This document shows positions 41,989 through 43,941 of a stretch of 43,941 nt of DNA, piece by piece (the first letter of the stretch is position 1; every line of letters starts with the position of its first letter). A program made the translations under genes and the position numbers. The notes below the pieces were generated by a model. That model was not told the origin of the DNA, ran no database searches, and worked only from the letters and a program-made list of their open reading frames with translations. Source of the stretch: Desulfuromonadaceae bacterium UBA2294. GTDB taxonomy: Bacteria; Desulfobacterota; Desulfuromonadia; Desulfuromonadales; UBA2294. The stretch is taken from positions 1 to 43,941 of the forward strand of contig DDWE01000144.1 in NCBI GenBank assembly GCA_002345625.1, read 5' to 3'.

Positions 41989-42759
41989 TCACCTGACCCG
42001 CTTAAGATAACCGTCAGGAGCGACGGTTATCAAAAGTTTATTTTGGATGTCTCTATCAATCTCAAATTCAGAATGAGATTCCAGATACTTCCACACCGCC
42101 GTTTTTGGATTATTGCCCGGGCCCCATGGGCGATCAGGAAACATGTCCGCAGGCATATCCTCGACAACAGTGTCGAAAACGATGCAATAACTTCCCTTGC
42201 CTGTCAGTGGCGCATAAGCTTCGAGTTCGGCAAGAACATGATCATGCGTATGATTACTGTCGAGACAAACCAGGACACGCGAATAATTCGCAGCGACGGA
42301 TCGGACCTGTTCAATGATCTCTGGAGCGATACTGGAACCCTGAATCATCTGAATACGCGATGCCATGGGATGGGCTTCAATCGCGTCAAGGTTATGTTTT
42401 CGAATGTCGATATCGACACCCAGAACCTTGCGGTGAGATTGTTTAGGATTGAGTTCAACCCCGGTCTCTATCGCATCACACATGTCCAGAAGAGCCAGCA
42501 TGGACGCACTGAATATAAGCGACCCACCGTGAGCTATGCCGGTTTCGATGATAAGATCTGGTCTGACCGCCCAGATAAGCTCTTGCATCGCAACAATATC
42601 TTGCGGGTACTGAATGATCGGGCGACCTTGCCAGGAAAAATTGTAGGAATATTTTGGAATCGTTGAAGCGCATAAAAATGTGCTTGCCGATTCGCAGAGC
42701 GGCTTATTCTTTGAAACGTTGGCAATACGCTCTTTAACTTCTTTTTGAAAATCATCCAT
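41989..42759 (-). CDS. CmcI-family protein (cephalosporin hydroxylase/SAM methyltransferase type)
   Basis: A 256-residue Rossmann-fold protein. It carries the family hallmark region YNFSWQGRPIIQYPQDI followed by the SAM-binding IIETGIAHGGS, an acidic GVDIDIR and the metal-site VCLDSNHTHDHV. Despite the database name, relatives in surface-glycan loci include sugar or rhamnosyl O-methyltransferases, which is more likely here. Its 5' end overlaps the preceding methyltransferase gene by eight bases, and the next gene starts after 15. The substrate is unknown. Confidence 0.82.
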   Translation of the reverse strand: MDDFQKEVKERIANVSKNKPLCESASTFLCASTIPKYSYNFSWQGRPIIQYPQDIVAMQELIWAVRPDLIIETGIAHGGSLIFSASMLALLDMCDAIETGVELNPKQSHRKVLGVDIDIRKHNLDAIEAHPMASRIQMIQGSSIAPEIIEQVRSVAANYSRVLVCLDSNHTHDHVLAELEAYAPLTGKGSYCIVFDTVVEDMPADMFPDRPWGPGNNPKTAVWKYLESHSEFEIDRDIQNKLLITVAPDGYLKRVR

Positions 42760-43816
42760 GATCGACCTCTACATAATTAAATGCGTTGTTTGACATTTGT
42801 TTGATCTCAGCGAGATAATTCGAGTTCATCACGTAAATAATCGCATCCTTCGGCAGTAACGGCAAAACCTCAGATGGCCCTTGAACCAGCAACCCCGTAG
42901 AGGGCAAAAACTTGCCTTGCTTGGCAGGATTAATATCGATAACGATGTTTACGGGTTGACCAAACCGCGCTTTGAGTAGAGCAAATATGACCCCTTTTGA
43001 GGCGCCACCCCAAATAGCAGCGATTTCAGGACCGGGCCGATCCACATCAACAGAACGAGTGAAGTCTTTGGGGAACCGGACTCTATCATTCAAATCAATG
43101 ACCGGTCTTTTCAGGGTTGCCAACTCAGCCACGACATAGAGGTACTGATTGCCAAACAACCGGCCGCTTTCGATCACAGTACCAAACATTCTGAGAAAAT
43201 CAGAAATCCTGAAGTAGTTTACGTGCTCATAAAAAACATCAAACCATGCACGATGTCCACAGATCCACTCAAAACACGGCACTTCAATGTATATCTTGCC
43301 ACTGCCACCATTTGCCTCTTTGAGCTGGAGCAAAAAAGCATACGGGTCCTGAACATGCTCAAGGACATGCCGCAACACAAACCCTTTCGCCTTGACTCCG
43401 ACTCCAGGCTCAAAGTATTGCCTCAATATGTTCGGGCTGGTTCCTTCGTAGGTCGGATCAAAGCCAGTAACGGAAAATCCTTTTGACAACAACATCTCGA
43501 GGAAAAACCCTTTACCGCAACCAACTTCAACGAGTGAATGGATCCCTAAAAGGCGCTCGACGATGGATGAAACCTGCTCAAGGTGCTCCTGGAATAGAGG
43601 GCTTAATGCTTGCTCGTTTTGATAGGTGGCATCATACTCCATTAATTCAGGACGAAAGGCGGAGTTATAAACAAGGCCTGTTTCCATATCCTCAACCAAG
43701 ACCACATCACCCTTTGGGCATGCCTTGGCTGCCTCGACAGTCGCATACATCCGATTCTGAAAAACGGGTAACTGCTCCTGCTTATACAGGAGTTCCATAT
43801 GAGCATCCGGGTTCAT
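42752..43816 (-). CDS. Two-domain class I SAM methyltransferase
   Basis: A 354-residue enzyme. The SAM domain has LVEVGCGKGFFLEML (near 94-108), then GFDPTYEG and a LRHVLEHVQDP segment with paired histidines. A second Rossmann-like domain in the C-terminal third begins IWGGASKGVIFALL, the arrangement of the sugar C-methyltransferase family (Methyltransf_14-type end). The N-terminal zinc-finger of TylC3-type enzymes is not evident, as only one Cys is present there. It overlaps the partial gene upstream (ATGA) and the CmcI-type gene downstream. It probably methylates a nucleotide sugar. Confidence 0.8.
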   Translation of the reverse strand: MNPDAHMELLYKQEQLPVFQNRMYATVEAAKACPKGDVVLVEDMETGLVYNSAFRPELMEYDATYQNEQALSPLFQEHLEQVSSIVERLLGIHSLVEVGCGKGFFLEMLLSKGFSVTGFDPTYEGTSPNILRQYFEPGVGVKAKGFVLRHVLEHVQDPYAFLLQLKEANGGSGKIYIEVPCFEWICGHRAWFDVFYEHVNYFRISDFLRMFGTVIESGRLFGNQYLYVVAELATLKRPVIDLNDRVRFPKDFTRSVDVDRPGPEIAAIWGGASKGVIFALLKARFGQPVNIVIDINPAKQGKFLPSTGLLVQGPSEVLPLLPKDAIIYVMNSNYLAEIKQMSNNAFNYVEVDHG

Positions 43817-43941
43817 GATAACGCCACGCTCCTGACCCCGACAACACAGGGGGGATCAACCAGGTTTTCGGGGCGGGCTCCAAACTCAAGTAAATCACGC
43901 CGCCCATATTCGTCAGCAATCTGTTCTGCGAAGTGGCGCAC
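43813..43941 (-). CDS. C-terminal fragment of a probable sugar epimerase/dehydratase (truncated by window edge)
   Basis: The last 129 bases are open on the minus strand and end with a TGA that overlaps the ATG of the methyltransferase gene (ATGA). The 42 residues seen include YGRRDLLEFGARPE, which resembles the ends of extended SDR epimerases of the WcaG type. The identification is tentative because the catalytic part lies outside the window. Confidence 0.5.
   Translation of the reverse strand: MRHFAEQIADEYGRRDLLEFGARPENLVDPPCVVGVRSVALS

Overview
The window reads as a chromosome segment of a GC-rich anaerobic deltaproteobacterium of the Desulfuromonas/Geobacter/Pelobacter kind (Desulfuromonadia). 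This is an inference from gene content: a secreted cytochrome with 12 CxxCH motifs, a two-subunit glycine decarboxylase, an acetogen-type MetF/MetV pair, a full selenocysteine (Sec) pathway with a Sec-containing SelD, an HD-GYP protein and an FmdB zinc ribbon. No 16S gene or species marker is present.

Layout. 1-3.1 kb: the 3' end of a tRNA (probably initiator tRNA-fMet) with its terminator, two very small genes, an M23 peptidase, the fluoride channel CrcB and a SlyD-like prolyl isomerase. 3.1-5.9 kb: a multiheme cytochrome behind a sigma-54-like promoter. 6.0-8.9 kb (minus): NAD salvage (pncB-pncA) and a 2-Cys peroxiredoxin. 9.2-12.6 kb: xerC (minus), diverging from an overlapping esterase-yjbQ-DUF362/ferredoxin operon (plus). 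13.1-20.3 kb (minus): folate one-carbon metabolism, folD-metV-metF and then gcvT-gcvH-gcvPA-gcvPB. Together these interconvert methenyl-, methylene- and methyl-THF and link methylene-THF to glycine. 20.4-22.7 kb: a putative lipoprotein aminopeptidase, FmdB and an outer-membrane beta-barrel.

22.8-30.6 kb is a Sec island on the plus strand: tRNA-Sec (selC), a 90-residue AhpD-like protein whose CxxU motif depends on reading an in-frame TGA, selA, a GAF/HD-GYP gene, selB, selD (also with an in-frame TGA at its catalytic position) and a tRNA-dihydrouridine synthase. Both recoded TGAs are followed by a stem-loop that could serve as a bacterial SECIS. Ordinary gene calling would truncate both proteins.

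30.7-43.9 kb is a surface-glycan locus that is visibly more A+T-rich towards its far end. It holds large polytopic membrane proteins (two of them paralogues in opposite orientation), a membrane TPR protein, WecE, a sugar epimerase, two family-2 glycosyltransferases, a GtrA-type membrane protein, a CmcI-type protein, a two-domain methyltransferase and the end of another gene at the window edge. Most reading frames in the distal part overlap or nearly touch.

Several intergenic gaps (8.9-9.2, 12.6-13.06, 17.5-17.9 and 28.39-28.5 kb) hold inverted pairs of short, internally periodic repeats. Two of these gaps, about 15.7 kb apart, carry the same 15-base arm. A separate hairpin-rich element of about 120 bp sits against the gcvPB stop codon. 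No CRISPR array, insertion sequence or prophage was seen.
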